In this document: positions 7,899 to 16,504 of the stretch, one piece after another
Numbering within the stretch: the stretch's first letter is position 1
Layout of the letters: each line of letters starts with the position of its first letter
Source of the DNA: Ravibacter sp037191015
GTDB lineage: Bacteria; Bacteroidota; Bacteroidia; Cytophagales; Spirosomataceae
DNA: 64,000 nucleotides
Reading direction: 5' to 3'
NCBI GenBank assembly: GCA_037191015.1
Contig: JBBCKD010000010.1
Location: 434,001-498,000, forward strand
Notes under the pieces: generated by a model
The model's input: only the letters and a program-made list of their open reading frames with translations
What the model was told of the DNA's origin: nothing
The model's database searches: none
Program-made: the position numbers and the translations under genes

Positions 7899-9395
7899 TT
7901 ATATCCAGTCCAGCGACTTGGTGATCGCCTTTTTCCATCCTTTGTAGAGCTTTATCCTGGTAGCATTGTCCATGTCGGCTTTATAGACCGCCCCGGCTTC
8001 CCAGTTTGCTTTCAGGTCGTCGATGCTGTTCCAGAAGCCGACCGCGAGGCCTGCGGCATAAGCGGCTCCGAGCGCGGTGGTCTCCGTTACTTTCGGGGCG
8101 ATCACCTGCACATCGAGCATATCGGCCTGGAATTGCATCAGGAGCTCATTGGCGACCATCCCCCCGTCGACCCGCAGGTTGGTAAGCGGGATACCGGAAT
8201 CCTGTTCCATGGCCCTCACCACATCCAGTGTCTGGTAGGCGGTTGCTTCGAGCACGGCCCGTGCAATATGTCCTTTATTGACAAAACGGGTGAGCCCTGC
8301 AATGACTCCGCGCGCATCACTTCGCCAGTAAGGGGCGTAAAGGCCGGAAAACGCCGGGACAAAGTAGGCGCCGCCATTGTCTTCGACCGTTCTTGCCAGG
8401 GCCTCGATTTCCTTGCTGTCTTTGATCAGCCCGAGGTTATCCCTCAGCCACTGGACCAGGGCTCCGCCTATCGCGATACTTCCCTCCAGCGCATATTGTG
8501 CAGGCTGGTCGCCGAATTGATAGGAAACCGTTGTAAGAAGGCCGTTTTTGGAGATCTTCAGGTCATTGCCTGTATTCAGCACCATAAAGCAGCCGGTCCC
8601 GTAGGTATTTTTGGCCATGCCGGGGTTAAAGCATACCTGTCCGACCAACGCGGCATGCTGGTCTCCGAGATCTCCGGCAATAGGAACGTCGGGCAGCACT
8701 TCGGATTTCATGTAGCCGTAAACCTCGCTGCTGCTTCTGATGACCGGGAGCATTGCTTCCGGAATTCCGAATTGCTCCAGCATTGCATTATCCCACTGCA
8801 GCGTATGAAGGTTCATAAGCTGCGTTCTGCTCGCGTTTGTAACGTCGGTCACATGGATCCCTCCTTTGGATCCGCCCGTAAAATGCCAGATGAGGAAGGT
8901 GTCTATATTGCCGAAAAGCGCCTCGCCTTTTTCAGCATCCGCTCTCAGCCCTTCGACATTTTCCAGCAGCCATTTGATTTTCAACCCGCTGAAATAGGTA
9001 GCGACCGGCAGGCCGGTAACTGCCCTGAACTGGTCGGGCCCGCCTTCTTTTTCGAGCGCAGTCACGTAGTCTTCGGTCCTGGTGTCCTGCCATACCAGGG
9101 CGTTGTAGTAGGGTTTGCCGGTGCGTTTATTCCAGACAACCGTAGTTTCCCGCTGGTTAGTGATCCCTATGGCTGCAATATCGTGCGCGGAGGCAGACGC
9201 CTTTATACGGGCTATAGCTACTACTTCAAACGAATTTTCGAGTATTTCTTCCGGGTTGTGCTCAACCCAGCCCGGCCGGGGATATATCTGCTCGTGTTCT
9301 TTCTGGCTCGTTGAAACAATATTCCCTTTCCTGTCAAAAAGAATACAGCGTGTGCTGGTAGTACCCTGGTCAATAGCGGCGATATATCTCGACAT
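7899..9395 (-). CDS. glpK: Glycerol kinase
   Basis: ATP-dependent phosphorylation of glycerol to sn-glycerol 3-phosphate in the cytoplasm. At 498 residues it matches the standard length. The N-terminal phosphate-1 loop is IAAIDQGTTSTR, the glycerol-contact region contains NQRETTVVWNKRTGKP and WQDTR, and the C-terminal half carries AGDLGDQHAALVGQ, GTGCFMVLNTG and the FGGY signature region LTRFVNKGHIARAVLEA. No glpF or glpD neighbour is present, so this is a stand-alone gene here. It is followed on the same strand by a repeat-rich gap and an exported phosphoesterase-fold gene. Confidence 0.97.
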   Translation of the reverse strand: MSRYIAAIDQGTTSTRCILFDRKGNIVSTSQKEHEQIYPRPGWVEHNPEEILENSFEVVAIARIKASASAHDIAAIGITNQRETTVVWNKRTGKPYYNALVWQDTRTEDYVTALEKEGGPDQFRAVTGLPVATYFSGLKIKWLLENVEGLRADAEKGEALFGNIDTFLIWHFTGGSKGGIHVTDVTNASRTQLMNLHTLQWDNAMLEQFGIPEAMLPVIRSSSEVYGYMKSEVLPDVPIAGDLGDQHAALVGQVCFNPGMAKNTYGTGCFMVLNTGNDLKISKNGLLTTVSYQFGDQPAQYALEGSIAIGGALVQWLRDNLGLIKDSKEIEALARTVEDNGGAYFVPAFSGLYAPYWRSDARGVIAGLTRFVNKGHIARAVLEATAYQTLDVVRAMEQDSGIPLTNLRVDGGMVANELLMQFQADMLDVQVIAPKVTETTALGAAYAAGLAVGFWNSIDDLKANWEAGAVYKADMDNATRIKLYKGWKKAITKSLDWI

Positions 9396-9444
9396 GTTTT
9401 TATTTTTTTGTGTCAGTTTGGAAAATTAAAAAGACACGCAGAGG

Positions 9445-11235
9445 CTAATTCTCACTATCGGCATCCACTTTAATGCCCATCATCCGCATCAGCTCAGACG
9501 CATTAAAGCTGGAGCAGGTGCCCTCGTTAAGCTTGTAGTCGAAAGTGATCTGACCATTTGAAAGATCCGAGCGGAAGTTGAAATTACGGACATACGGCTG
9601 GCTGTCGCCCCAGCTGCCGAGTTCGAGGTCATGCGTGGATACCAGCCCGGAAGCATTGAGAGGATGCAGCTGCCTGATCAGCGCTGCGGCGCCGCGGTGC
9701 CGGTCTGCCGAGTTGGTGCCTTTCAGGATTTCATCCAGGAGATAGAAAACCGGTATCCTGTTTTCCTGCTCGGCCAGCCCGATCAGTTGTTTGAGGCGCT
9801 TCAGCTCCGCATAAAAGGAAGAAGTGTTTTCTTCCAGCGAATCCTGGGTACGCATACTGGTAAATACCTGCATCAGCGTGCAGGACATGCTTTCTGCCTG
9901 TACTACGCCGCCGGCCTGCGCCAATACCAGGTTGATCCCTATTGTCCTCAGGAAAGTACTCTTGCCTGACATATTGGAGCCTGTGATCAGTATAGTCTGA
10001 CCATAGCCGGAGATTACGAAGTCATTGCAAACCCTTTTCCCGGCCGGGATCAGCGGGTGGCCGACCGCTTTACAGGTAATTTCCAGCTCTTTTCCCCAGT
10101 GAACTTCAGGAACTACCTGCTCCGGGTTGGCAAAGGCATGGCCCGCAAGGCTGTTAAGCGCTTCGATATTTGCCAGTGAGTCCAGCCACTCCGGGAAACG
10201 GTCCCTGTACTTCTCTTTCCATTTTTCGAGCGCGTCGAGACAGATCAGGTCCCACATGGAAGGGATACCGACAAATAGTGAAAAGTAGGCATTGGCTCTG
10301 AAGTCGAGCCGGCTGAACCAGCTTCCGAGCTGCCGGAATGCGCCTTCGGCTTCGTGGGCGCTATGCAGCTGCTGCGACCACCATTTACCTTTAAAAGACT
10401 GGCTGCCCGCCAGCGCCATCAGGTCGGCATAGGCCACGAGCGTAGACCCGATATTGAGCGTCTGGTCTGTAAGCTGCCGGATATGGTTTGCGTACCGTCT
10501 CAATATAAGGATGTGTACGCCAAGGCTGAAGCCCAGGGGCCACAAAGGGAGAAGGCCCGACGCCCAGCCTGTTAAAAGCAGGCCTGTAATAACTGCCCAC
10601 CATTTCCACTTAAGCCCTTTTAAAAGTGTAGGGTCGACCGGCGTTTTGACCCAGGTGTCGAGCGCCCCGATATGCTGGGTCGCATTTTTATGCAGCAGGG
10701 CGGTAGCCTGCCAGTTTTGCCGCCATTCGTAATGCCCGCGGCTTTCGGCCAATGCCTGCTGCCTTTCCAGGATGGTTTCCAGGGGAGCCGGGTTAGCAAG
10801 CCAGTGTGCGAGCCTTGCGCTGCCGAGAGCAGTTTGAGTACGGTTCAGCAGCCTGTAAAGAGAATGTTTGCCGAATATGTCCAGGTCTCCCGAATAGAAG
10901 TGCAGGCTGTCTTTGTAAATGTCTCCTGTGTCGTCCCGTATAAACTCGTAATCCAGTCTTTTCTCTTCATCGAGGTTGACCGACAGGATATTCTGATAAA
11001 ACCGCAGCCGTCGCTGGGCCGATTGCTGGATGCGCATCAGGGCCATGAAAACAACTACTGCAGTCAGGCTGACAAGGGGCCATATATTCCCGCCCTGGTT
11101 GGTCCAGAGCCATATTGAAACGACTACCGCCGCAAAACCGGACAGCCTTAGCAAGGAATAGAAATTGACTTTTTTCTGTGCATCGGCCTTTTTATCCGCT
11201 GCTGTTTTCTGCTGGGTTATAAAGTGATTTTTCAA
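9445..11235 (-). CDS. Membrane-anchored MutS-like ATPase
   Basis: 596 residues with a C-terminal MutS domain V: Walker A TGSNMSGKST (about 416-425), Walker B LLDEILKGTNSADR and the switch STHDLELG. The DNA mismatch-recognition domain I is absent. The N-terminal half has three or four hydrophobic segments (about 29-67 and 212-245), so it should sit in the inner membrane with the ATPase in the cytoplasm. It starts with TTG at 11235 (overlap TTGA with the stop of the ABC transporter gene); the next in-frame Met lies inside a membrane segment. Such proteins are often annotated mismatch repair, but membrane anchoring and context argue against classical repair. Its real role is unknown. Confidence 0.85.
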   Translation of the reverse strand: MKNHFITQQKTAADKKADAQKKVNFYSLLRLSGFAAVVVSIWLWTNQGGNIWPLVSLTAVVVFMALMRIQQSAQRRLRFYQNILSVNLDEEKRLDYEFIRDDTGDIYKDSLHFYSGDLDIFGKHSLYRLLNRTQTALGSARLAHWLANPAPLETILERQQALAESRGHYEWRQNWQATALLHKNATQHIGALDTWVKTPVDPTLLKGLKWKWWAVITGLLLTGWASGLLPLWPLGFSLGVHILILRRYANHIRQLTDQTLNIGSTLVAYADLMALAGSQSFKGKWWSQQLHSAHEAEGAFRQLGSWFSRLDFRANAYFSLFVGIPSMWDLICLDALEKWKEKYRDRFPEWLDSLANIEALNSLAGHAFANPEQVVPEVHWGKELEITCKAVGHPLIPAGKRVCNDFVISGYGQTILITGSNMSGKSTFLRTIGINLVLAQAGGVVQAESMSCTLMQVFTSMRTQDSLEENTSSFYAELKRLKQLIGLAEQENRIPVFYLLDEILKGTNSADRHRGAAALIRQLHPLNASGLVSTHDLELGSWGDSQPYVRNFNFRSDLSNGQITFDYKLNEGTCSSFNASELMRMMGIKVDADSEN

Positions 11236-13097
11236 AGGGAATCGGTACTTAATAAATCTTCGTTTTCACGGCCTTCGGTTACGGCTTCGAATTGCAGCCT
11301 GATCAGGTTGGCGTAGAGGCCGTTTTCTATTGCAGTAAGCTGTGTATGGGTTCCGCTCTCCGCGATAACGCCGTCGCGTATGACATATATCTTATCTACT
11401 TTGTTGATGGTGGCGAGCCGGTGGGCTATGACCAGGGTGGTCCTGTCTTTCATCAGCTCGTTCAGCGCCTCCTGGACGAGTTTTTCCGATTCGGCATCTA
11501 GCGAGCTGGTTGCTTCGTCGAGGATCAGGATCTTGGGGTCCTTCAGGATTGCCCTGGCAATGGCGATGCGCTGCCGTTGTCCGCCCGAAAGCTTGATACC
11601 CCTCTCGCCCACAACCGTATCGAACTTTTCGGGGAAGGATTCGATGAATTGCAGCGCATTGGCTTTCCGGGCTGCCGAATAGATCTCTTCGAAGGAAGCT
11701 CCCGGTTTTCCGTACGAGATGTTTTCGAGGATGGTGCCGCCGAAAAGTATGACTTCCTGGGGGACAATAGCAATGTTTTTTCTCAGCTCGTGCAGGTTGA
11801 AGTCCGATACCGGTTTACCGTCGATCCGTATAGCGCCGCTGTCTGTTTCATAGAAACGCATGAGCAACTGGATGATCGTAGATTTTCCCGCGCCGCTATG
11901 GCCGACCAGGGCGATCCGTTCGCCGGGGCGGATTGTCATATTGATCCCCTTCAGCACTCTCACATCTTTACGCGAAGGGTAGGAAAAGCACACGTTATCA
12001 TAAACGATGCTGCCCGTTACGGGTTGGCGGAGATCGCCCCGGTTTGCACCCGGGTCAAGCTCGGGCTCTTCTTCCAGTATTTCCAGGACCCTTTCTGATG
12101 CGCCGATTGTACGGTTGATCTGCGCATATATATCGCCGAGGCTGTTGAGCGCGCCGCCTATATAGGCTGTATAAATCACAAAAGTAAACAGGGCGGATAT
12201 GCTAAGCTCGCCGGCCTGGATGAGGTTAGCTCCGAACCACACAATACACACTATCCCGCCGAACATGACCAGGATAAGGAACGATACGAAAAAACCGCGG
12301 TAGGTTGCAGCTTCGAGCAGAAGCGAAACTACGCGGTCGAGAGATGATCCGTACCGTTTGATCTCCAGCGATTCGTTGGTAAACGCCTTGACGGTGTGCA
12401 CATTCTGGAAGGTTTCCTCAACGACTACATTGGCCTTCGCAAGCTCGGTCTGCGCATGCCTGGAAAGACGCCTGATATAACGTCCAAAAAAAACAGCGGC
12501 AAATACCAGGAAAGGGAAAGTAGCCAGCATGAAAAGCGTAAGCTTGGCCGAGGTATAGAGCAGGAACGCGGTACCGATAATGAGCGTGGCGCCCTGGCGG
12601 AAAAACTCTGCAAGGGTAAACGAAAGCACACTGTCGAGGTAAGACACGTCGGAAGTGACGCGACTGGTCAGCTCGCCTACCCGGTTGGTTTCAAAGAATG
12701 TGATGGGAAGGCAGATGATCTTTGAATAGAGGTCTTTGCGGACATCCGCCATCGCTCTCTCGCTCACCCTGGTAAAAAGGAAGATCCTGAAAAAAGAAAA
12801 GACAGCCTGAAGCACCAGGATGCCGAAAAGAAACCCGATGATTTGGTTCAGAGTATATTTGCTGCTGTCCTGCAATACCTCCACTATCTCTCCGACGGCT
12901 TTCGGGAACACAAGCGAAGTGCCTGTAGCCAGTATCAGGAAAACAAAACCCAGCAGGAAGATATTTCTATAGGGCAGTGTATAGCGAAAGATTTTTAACG
13001 TCTTTTTCAGCCCGTCGCTTCGGATGGGCTTTGTCGCGAAAAAAGATACTTCGCTGTCGTCAGGCGTATCTTCTTTAAATTCTCTTTTTTTAGCCAT
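11232..13097 (-). CDS. ABC exporter, fused permease-ATPase (MsbA-like)
   Basis: 621-residue half-transporter, expected to act as a homodimer in the inner membrane. The N-terminal ABC transmembrane type 1 domain spans about 40-340. The nucleotide-binding domain holds Walker A GHSGAGKST (about 400), the signature LSGGQRQRIAIARAI (about 500), Walker B ILILDEATSSLD and the switch His in AHRLATI. Substrate could be lipid, lipopolysaccharide precursor or drug; MsbA-like is only a similarity statement. It lies 30 bases after gldB and overlaps the MutS-like gene by 4 bases, so the three genes probably form one transcript. Confidence 0.93.
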   Translation of the reverse strand: MAKKREFKEDTPDDSEVSFFATKPIRSDGLKKTLKIFRYTLPYRNIFLLGFVFLILATGTSLVFPKAVGEIVEVLQDSSKYTLNQIIGFLFGILVLQAVFSFFRIFLFTRVSERAMADVRKDLYSKIICLPITFFETNRVGELTSRVTSDVSYLDSVLSFTLAEFFRQGATLIIGTAFLLYTSAKLTLFMLATFPFLVFAAVFFGRYIRRLSRHAQTELAKANVVVEETFQNVHTVKAFTNESLEIKRYGSSLDRVVSLLLEAATYRGFFVSFLILVMFGGIVCIVWFGANLIQAGELSISALFTFVIYTAYIGGALNSLGDIYAQINRTIGASERVLEILEEEPELDPGANRGDLRQPVTGSIVYDNVCFSYPSRKDVRVLKGINMTIRPGERIALVGHSGAGKSTIIQLLMRFYETDSGAIRIDGKPVSDFNLHELRKNIAIVPQEVILFGGTILENISYGKPGASFEEIYSAARKANALQFIESFPEKFDTVVGERGIKLSGGQRQRIAIARAILKDPKILILDEATSSLDAESEKLVQEALNELMKDRTTLVIAHRLATINKVDKIYVIRDGVIAESGTHTQLTAIENGLYANLIRLQFEAVTEGRENEDLLSTDSL

Positions 13098-13127
13098 AGT
13101 GATTTTTTGTCTCGGGCGACGGCCGTA

Positions 13128-14135
13128 CTACCGGTCGTCCCGCTGCCCTTTGTACCCCGATTCGGTGAGGATCGCCCGCGCGTTGTCGTTAGCCATTACC
13201 TGCTGGAGCGTCTGGTCGGGATGCTCTGTGAAGAACCTGCTTACAATACGCCATCCTACCCAGCGTCCGATACCGCCGGGCACGTCTTCGCCGATTTCAA
13301 AAGTGACGGGACGCTCACCTACGTATTTCTGCTTTTTCAGCTCAAGGTTTTCGTACAGGAGCTTGTTTGTCGTCAGGTGTGCCCAGATCTCCTTCTGCGA
13401 GACATTGGCTTTTGAGAGATCCTCCTGCGAAAAGCCCAGTATGAGGCTGTCGGGGGTTGCCGGCATCATGTGCCTTACAAATTCGAAATTCTTGCCGTAC
13501 CAGACCATATCGCCAAGGAGGGTCCTGTCTTCCGGGTTTAGCCGGTTGTACTTCTGCGCTTCAAAAAACATGATCGAAGGGGCAATGTATTCCTTCTGGT
13601 AACGGGGCAGCTGGTAGTTGTGTACATCCGGGCGGAACCTGACGCCGGGCCCCCCGAAATAGTCCAGGCCGATAATGATCAGTGAATCCGAAATGAAAAG
13701 ATCGCTTCCCAGGAAGCCTGTTACCATTGTCTGTATCCTTGGCACCTGAGCCTCGGGATAGTAATACTTCAGGTGCCGGAAAGCATTTTCAAGAGGGAGA
13801 GCCACGGATTTGTCGAACCCTGCGAAAACCGAATCGAGCTGGCTTTTGAAACTTCTCAAAGCAGGATTGGAGATATTCTGGTAGAGTTTGGCGGCAAGCA
13901 GCGGTTTTTCCACGGACAGATCCGGGAAATAAAGCATTGCGAGCGAGGGATATTTATTGAGAAAGTCCAAAACTTCGGCCTCAGTGCTACAGGCAAAAAG
14001 CTGTTCCTCCAGTCGCTCTACAGGCATCGACACCGTGATGCCTGATACGTCGACCTCTTTTTTGTCATTTTTCCCGCACCCGGCCAGGACCAGCATCGAA
14101 ACCAGCAATAGTATTACGTTCTCCTTACACATCAT
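13128..14135 (-). CDS. gldB: Gliding motility lipoprotein GldB
   Basis: 335 residues with a lipoprotein signal (LVLAGC, Cys20 from the first Met; a second Met follows at once). The body matches the GldB pattern: an N-terminal helical part (VERLEEQLFACSTEAEVLDFL, KYPSLAMLYFPD), the central FLGSDLFISDSLIIIGLDYFGG, MVWYGK, IWAHL and the C-terminal GRWVGWRIV. GldB is required for gliding in flavobacteria, where it commonly sits beside gldC; no gldC is seen here. A -7 element TAATTTTG lies at 14165-14172. It probably heads an operon with the ABC exporter and the MutS-like gene. Confidence 0.88.
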   Translation of the reverse strand: MMCKENVILLLVSMLVLAGCGKNDKKEVDVSGITVSMPVERLEEQLFACSTEAEVLDFLNKYPSLAMLYFPDLSVEKPLLAAKLYQNISNPALRSFKSQLDSVFAGFDKSVALPLENAFRHLKYYYPEAQVPRIQTMVTGFLGSDLFISDSLIIIGLDYFGGPGVRFRPDVHNYQLPRYQKEYIAPSIMFFEAQKYNRLNPEDRTLLGDMVWYGKNFEFVRHMMPATPDSLILGFSQEDLSKANVSQKEIWAHLTTNKLLYENLELKKQKYVGERPVTFEIGEDVPGGIGRWVGWRIVSRFFTEHPDQTLQQVMANDNARAILTESGYKGQRDDR

Positions 14136-14164
14136 CTTTGCAAAAACTAAAGGTTTTCGAGCGG

Positions 14165-14172
14165 CAAAATTA
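14165..14172 (-). promoter_or_regulatory. Candidate gldB -7 element
   Basis: Minus-strand TAATTTTG matches TAnnTTTG, about 30 nt before the gldB start. It lies 13 bases from the divergent his leader element, so the two promoters would be back to back. No well-spaced -33 TTG was found. Confidence 0.4.
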
Positions 14173-14185
14173 GGTAAATTTTACA

Positions 14186-14193
14186 TAGCTTTG
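14186..14193 (+). promoter_or_regulatory. Candidate his operon -7 element, leaderless geometry
   Basis: TAGCTTTG matches the Bacteroidota -7 consensus TAnnTTTG. The ATG of the his leader peptide begins only five bases later (14199), about where transcription should begin, so the leader peptide may be translated from a leaderless mRNA. No clear -33 TTG is visible at 17-23 bases upstream. Confidence 0.55.
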
Positions 14194-14198
14194 CGGCA

Positions 14199-14273
14199 AT
14201 GAAACATAGAGTTCCATATCATCATGAAACCGACCATCTGTCCGGCCCGGGGCTCGGACTGCAGGTTTTATGA
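14199..14273 (+). CDS. hisL: Histidine operon leader peptide
   Basis: A 24-codon frame, ATG 14199 to TGA 14271-14273, encoding MKHRVPYHHETDHLSGPGLG followed by LQVL. Four of the first 13 residues are His, including a CAT-CAT pair at 14220-14225 and another CAT at 14235. It sits directly upstream of hisH and is followed by a terminator hairpin with an alternative pairing partner inside the peptide's own coding region. This is the arrangement of a transcription attenuator in which ribosomes stall at His codons when charged tRNA-His is scarce. It is too short to be found by ordinary gene calling. The symbol is used by analogy with the enterobacterial leader. Confidence 0.75.
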   Translation: MKHRVPYHHETDHLSGPGLGLQVL

Positions 14274-14352
14274 TTTTGTATCCGGCAGAGAGATAAAGAT
14301 CATAATCATTCCTGGAGCCCGGTTCTGAGAAGAGTCGGGTTCCTTCGTTTTT
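14246..14352 (+). promoter_or_regulatory. his attenuator: antiterminator and intrinsic terminator
   Basis: Terminator: GGAGCCCG (14314-14321) pairs with CGGGTTCC (14336-14343) over 8 bp with one G-T pair, followed by TTCGTTTTTATT. Antiterminator: CCGGGGCTC near 14246-14254, inside the leader-peptide frame, can pair with GAGCCCGG (14316-14322 region) with one bulged G and would remove the left arm of the terminator. A ribosome stalled at CAT 14220-14225 leaves 14246-14254 free (antitermination). A ribosome reaching the stop at 14273 covers it (termination). The pairings are read from sequence; the mechanism is inferred. Confidence 0.72.
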
Positions 14353-14361
14353 ATTGTAATA

Positions 14362-14949
14362 ATGAATACGGTAATCATAAAGTACAACGCGGGTAATGTC
14401 CGGTCGGTGATGTACGCGCTCGACCGGCTGGGGGTCTCTTACTCCTATACAGACTCGGAAGAAGAGATCAGGGGAGCCGATAAGGTGATCTTCCCGGGAG
14501 TGGGAGAGGCAAGCTCCGCCATGGCCTACCTGAAAGAAAAAGGGCTGGACCGTCTTATCCCGTCGCTCCGGCAGCCTGTGCTCGGTACTTGCGTCGGCAT
14601 GCAGCTGATGTGCAGGTATTCCGAAGAGGGCGATACTTCCTGTATGGGGATTTTTGATGCGGACGTGAAACGTTTTCCGCAGCAGGAAGGCTTTAAGGTC
14701 CCTCATATGGGGTGGAATAGCATTTTTGACTACAAGACACCGCTTACCGGGGGGTTGCCTGAGAACGCCTATGTTTATTTTGTACACAGCTATATGGCCC
14801 CGGTATGTGAGCACACGGTAGCTACCTGCGACTATATCGTGCCTTTCAGCGCCCTGCTTCAGAAAGATAATTTCTACGCTGCCCAGTTTCACTGCGAGAT
14901 CAGCGGGGATGCGGGTCAGAAAATACTGGAACGCTTCCTGAAACTGTGA
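14362..14949 (+). CDS. hisH: Imidazole glycerol phosphate synthase, glutaminase subunit
   Basis: Class I glutamine amidotransferase that supplies ammonia to HisF in histidine and purine-linked AICAR formation. It has 195 residues, normal length. The triad is visible: nucleophile Cys77 in LGTCVGMQLM, and His177 and Glu179 near the C-terminus. The usual FHPE motif reads FHCE here, with Cys178 in place of Pro. First structural gene behind the His-rich leader and attenuator, followed after 25 bases by hisA. The genes hisG, hisD, hisC and hisB are not in the window, so the pathway is split. Confidence 0.96.
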   Translation: MNTVIIKYNAGNVRSVMYALDRLGVSYSYTDSEEEIRGADKVIFPGVGEASSAMAYLKEKGLDRLIPSLRQPVLGTCVGMQLMCRYSEEGDTSCMGIFDADVKRFPQQEGFKVPHMGWNSIFDYKTPLTGGLPENAYVYFVHSYMAPVCEHTVATCDYIVPFSALLQKDNFYAAQFHCEISGDAGQKILERFLKL

Positions 14950-14974
14950 GTCTAATCAAAGAATTTACAATGCC

Positions 14975-15703
14975 ATGTTTATTATACCTGCTATAGATCT
15001 GATCGACGGGAAATGTGTAAGGCTTACACAGGGAGACTACGCCCGGAAGAAAATTTACAACGAAAACCCGCTGGAAGTTGCGCAGCAATTCGAGGATGCG
15101 GGATTGAAAAGGCTCCATCTTGTAGATCTTGACGGCGCCAAAGCCGGGAAAGTGGTCAACTGGAAAGTGCTCGAGACATTAGCCGGAAAAACCGGCCTTC
15201 ACATCGATTTCGGGGGCGGCGTGCAGTCGGACAAAGACCTCGGCATAGCCTGGGACTGCGGTGCAAAGCAGGTGACCGGGGGGAGCATTGCTGTAAAGAA
15301 TCCCGGGTTATTTGAAAGCTGGCTGGCGCAATACGGCGGAGACCGCATTATCCTGGGAGCCGACGCCCGGAATGAAAAGGTGGCGGTAGGCGGATGGGAA
15401 GAAGGAACTTCGCTGTGGGTTTACGATTTTGTGGAAGAATATGTAGCCAAAGGAGTGAAGTATACCATCAGCACCGATGTTGCAAAGGACGGACTGCTGC
15501 AGGGACCATCCCTGGAGCTTTACAGGAATCTTCAGGAAAAATGTCCCGGCCTGAATATCATTGCCAGCGGGGGAGTGAGCGGTATGGCGGACATAGAAGC
15601 GCTGGCAGAACAGCAGGTATTCGGGATCATAGTGGGAAAGGCGATATACGAAGGACGAGTGACTTTAAAAGAGCTCGGGCTGTTTGAAGTACAAAATACA
15701 TAA
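14975..15703 (+). CDS. hisA: Phosphoribosylformimino-AICAR phosphate isomerase
   Basis: (beta/alpha)8-barrel isomerase, 242 residues, converting ProFAR to PRFAR in histidine synthesis. The general base region is IIPAIDLIDGKCVRL (Asp8), and the second catalytic Asp lies in ISTDVAKDGLLQGPS. Phosphate-binding Gly-rich loops appear as DFGGGVQS and IASGGVSGMADI. Spaced 25 bases after hisH and 5 bases before hisF, so clearly co-transcribed. Length and motifs are normal, with no PriA-type fusion features evident. Confidence 0.96.
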   Translation: MFIIPAIDLIDGKCVRLTQGDYARKKIYNENPLEVAQQFEDAGLKRLHLVDLDGAKAGKVVNWKVLETLAGKTGLHIDFGGGVQSDKDLGIAWDCGAKQVTGGSIAVKNPGLFESWLAQYGGDRIILGADARNEKVAVGGWEEGTSLWVYDFVEEYVAKGVKYTISTDVAKDGLLQGPSLELYRNLQEKCPGLNIIASGGVSGMADIEALAEQQVFGIIVGKAIYEGRVTLKELGLFEVQNT

Positions 15704-15708
15704 CGGAT

Positions 15709-16485
15709 ATGCTTACCAAGCGGATTATTCCCTGTCTGGATGTAAAAGACGGACGCACGGTGAAAGGAGTCAATTTTGTCAACCTGAGGGATGCCGGCGA
15801 TGCGGTAGAGCTCGGCCGGCTGTACGCCGACCAGGGCGCCGATGAGCTGGTCTACCTCGACATCACCGCAACGGTAGAAAGGCGCGGAACCTTCCTGGAG
15901 CTGGTTACCAAAGTGGCTCAAAGTGTTAATATTCCTTTTACCGTGGGAGGCGGAATTTCGTCGGTAAGGGATGTTTCGGCCTTGCTGCATGCCGGGGCAG
16001 ACAAGATATCCGTCAATTCTGCCGCTGTGCGCGAGCCGGGACTGATCGATGAGCTGAGCAGGGAATTCGGCAGCCAGTGCATCGTGGTGGCCATCGATAC
16101 GCGCTTCATCGAAACAGCGCCGGGGAAATACGAGCACATTGTCCATACGCACGGCGGGCGCAGGCCGACTTCTGCAGGCACGCTCGATTGGGCCCGGGAG
16201 GTAGAGGACAGGGGTGCCGGCGAAATACTGCTCACGTCTATGGATACGGACGGTACGAAGGCCGGGTTTGCGCTTGAGCTGACAGCTGCCGTATCGGGGA
16301 GCGCGGGTATTCCCGTTATCGCTTCGGGAGGGGCCGGCACCATGCAGCATTTCTGCGAAGTATTTACGGAAGGGAAGGCCGATGCCGCCCTGGCAGCCAG
16401 TATTTTTCATTTTGGTGAAATCGCGATCCCGGAGCTGAAAGACTATCTTACAGAACGAAATATTCCCATGCGCCGCACGCGCTGA
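15709..16485 (+). CDS. hisF: Imidazole glycerol phosphate synthase, cyclase subunit
   Basis: Barrel subunit that uses HisH-derived ammonia to turn PRFAR into imidazole glycerol phosphate and AICAR. It has 258 residues, a few more than the common 250, the extra residues being a basic C-terminal tail (RNIPMRRTR). The catalytic Asp is in CLDVKDGRTVKGVNF, the second in LTSMDTDGTKAGF; phosphate loops are TVGGGISS and IASGGAGTM. It starts 5 bases after hisA and ends 19 bases before hisIE. Confidence 0.97.
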   Translation: MLTKRIIPCLDVKDGRTVKGVNFVNLRDAGDAVELGRLYADQGADELVYLDITATVERRGTFLELVTKVAQSVNIPFTVGGGISSVRDVSALLHAGADKISVNSAAVREPGLIDELSREFGSQCIVVAIDTRFIETAPGKYEHIVHTHGGRRPTSAGTLDWAREVEDRGAGEILLTSMDTDGTKAGFALELTAAVSGSAGIPVIASGGAGTMQHFCEVFTEGKADAALAASIFHFGEIAIPELKDYLTERNIPMRRTR

Positions 16486-16504
16486 ACGTTAACCCAATTG
16501 GATT

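Noticed and set aside
8133..9314. Plus-strand open frame of 393 codons across glpK
   Set aside because: glpK on the other strand is complete and well conserved; the plus-strand frame is a shadow of it.
9445..11235. Canonical mismatch repair MutS or MutS2
   Set aside because: There is no mismatch-recognition domain and no Smr domain, and membrane helices are present.
14170..14892. Minus-strand open frame of 240 codons over the his leader and hisH
   Set aside because: It covers hisH and the attenuator in antisense, with no domain match; the plus-strand reading explains the region fully.
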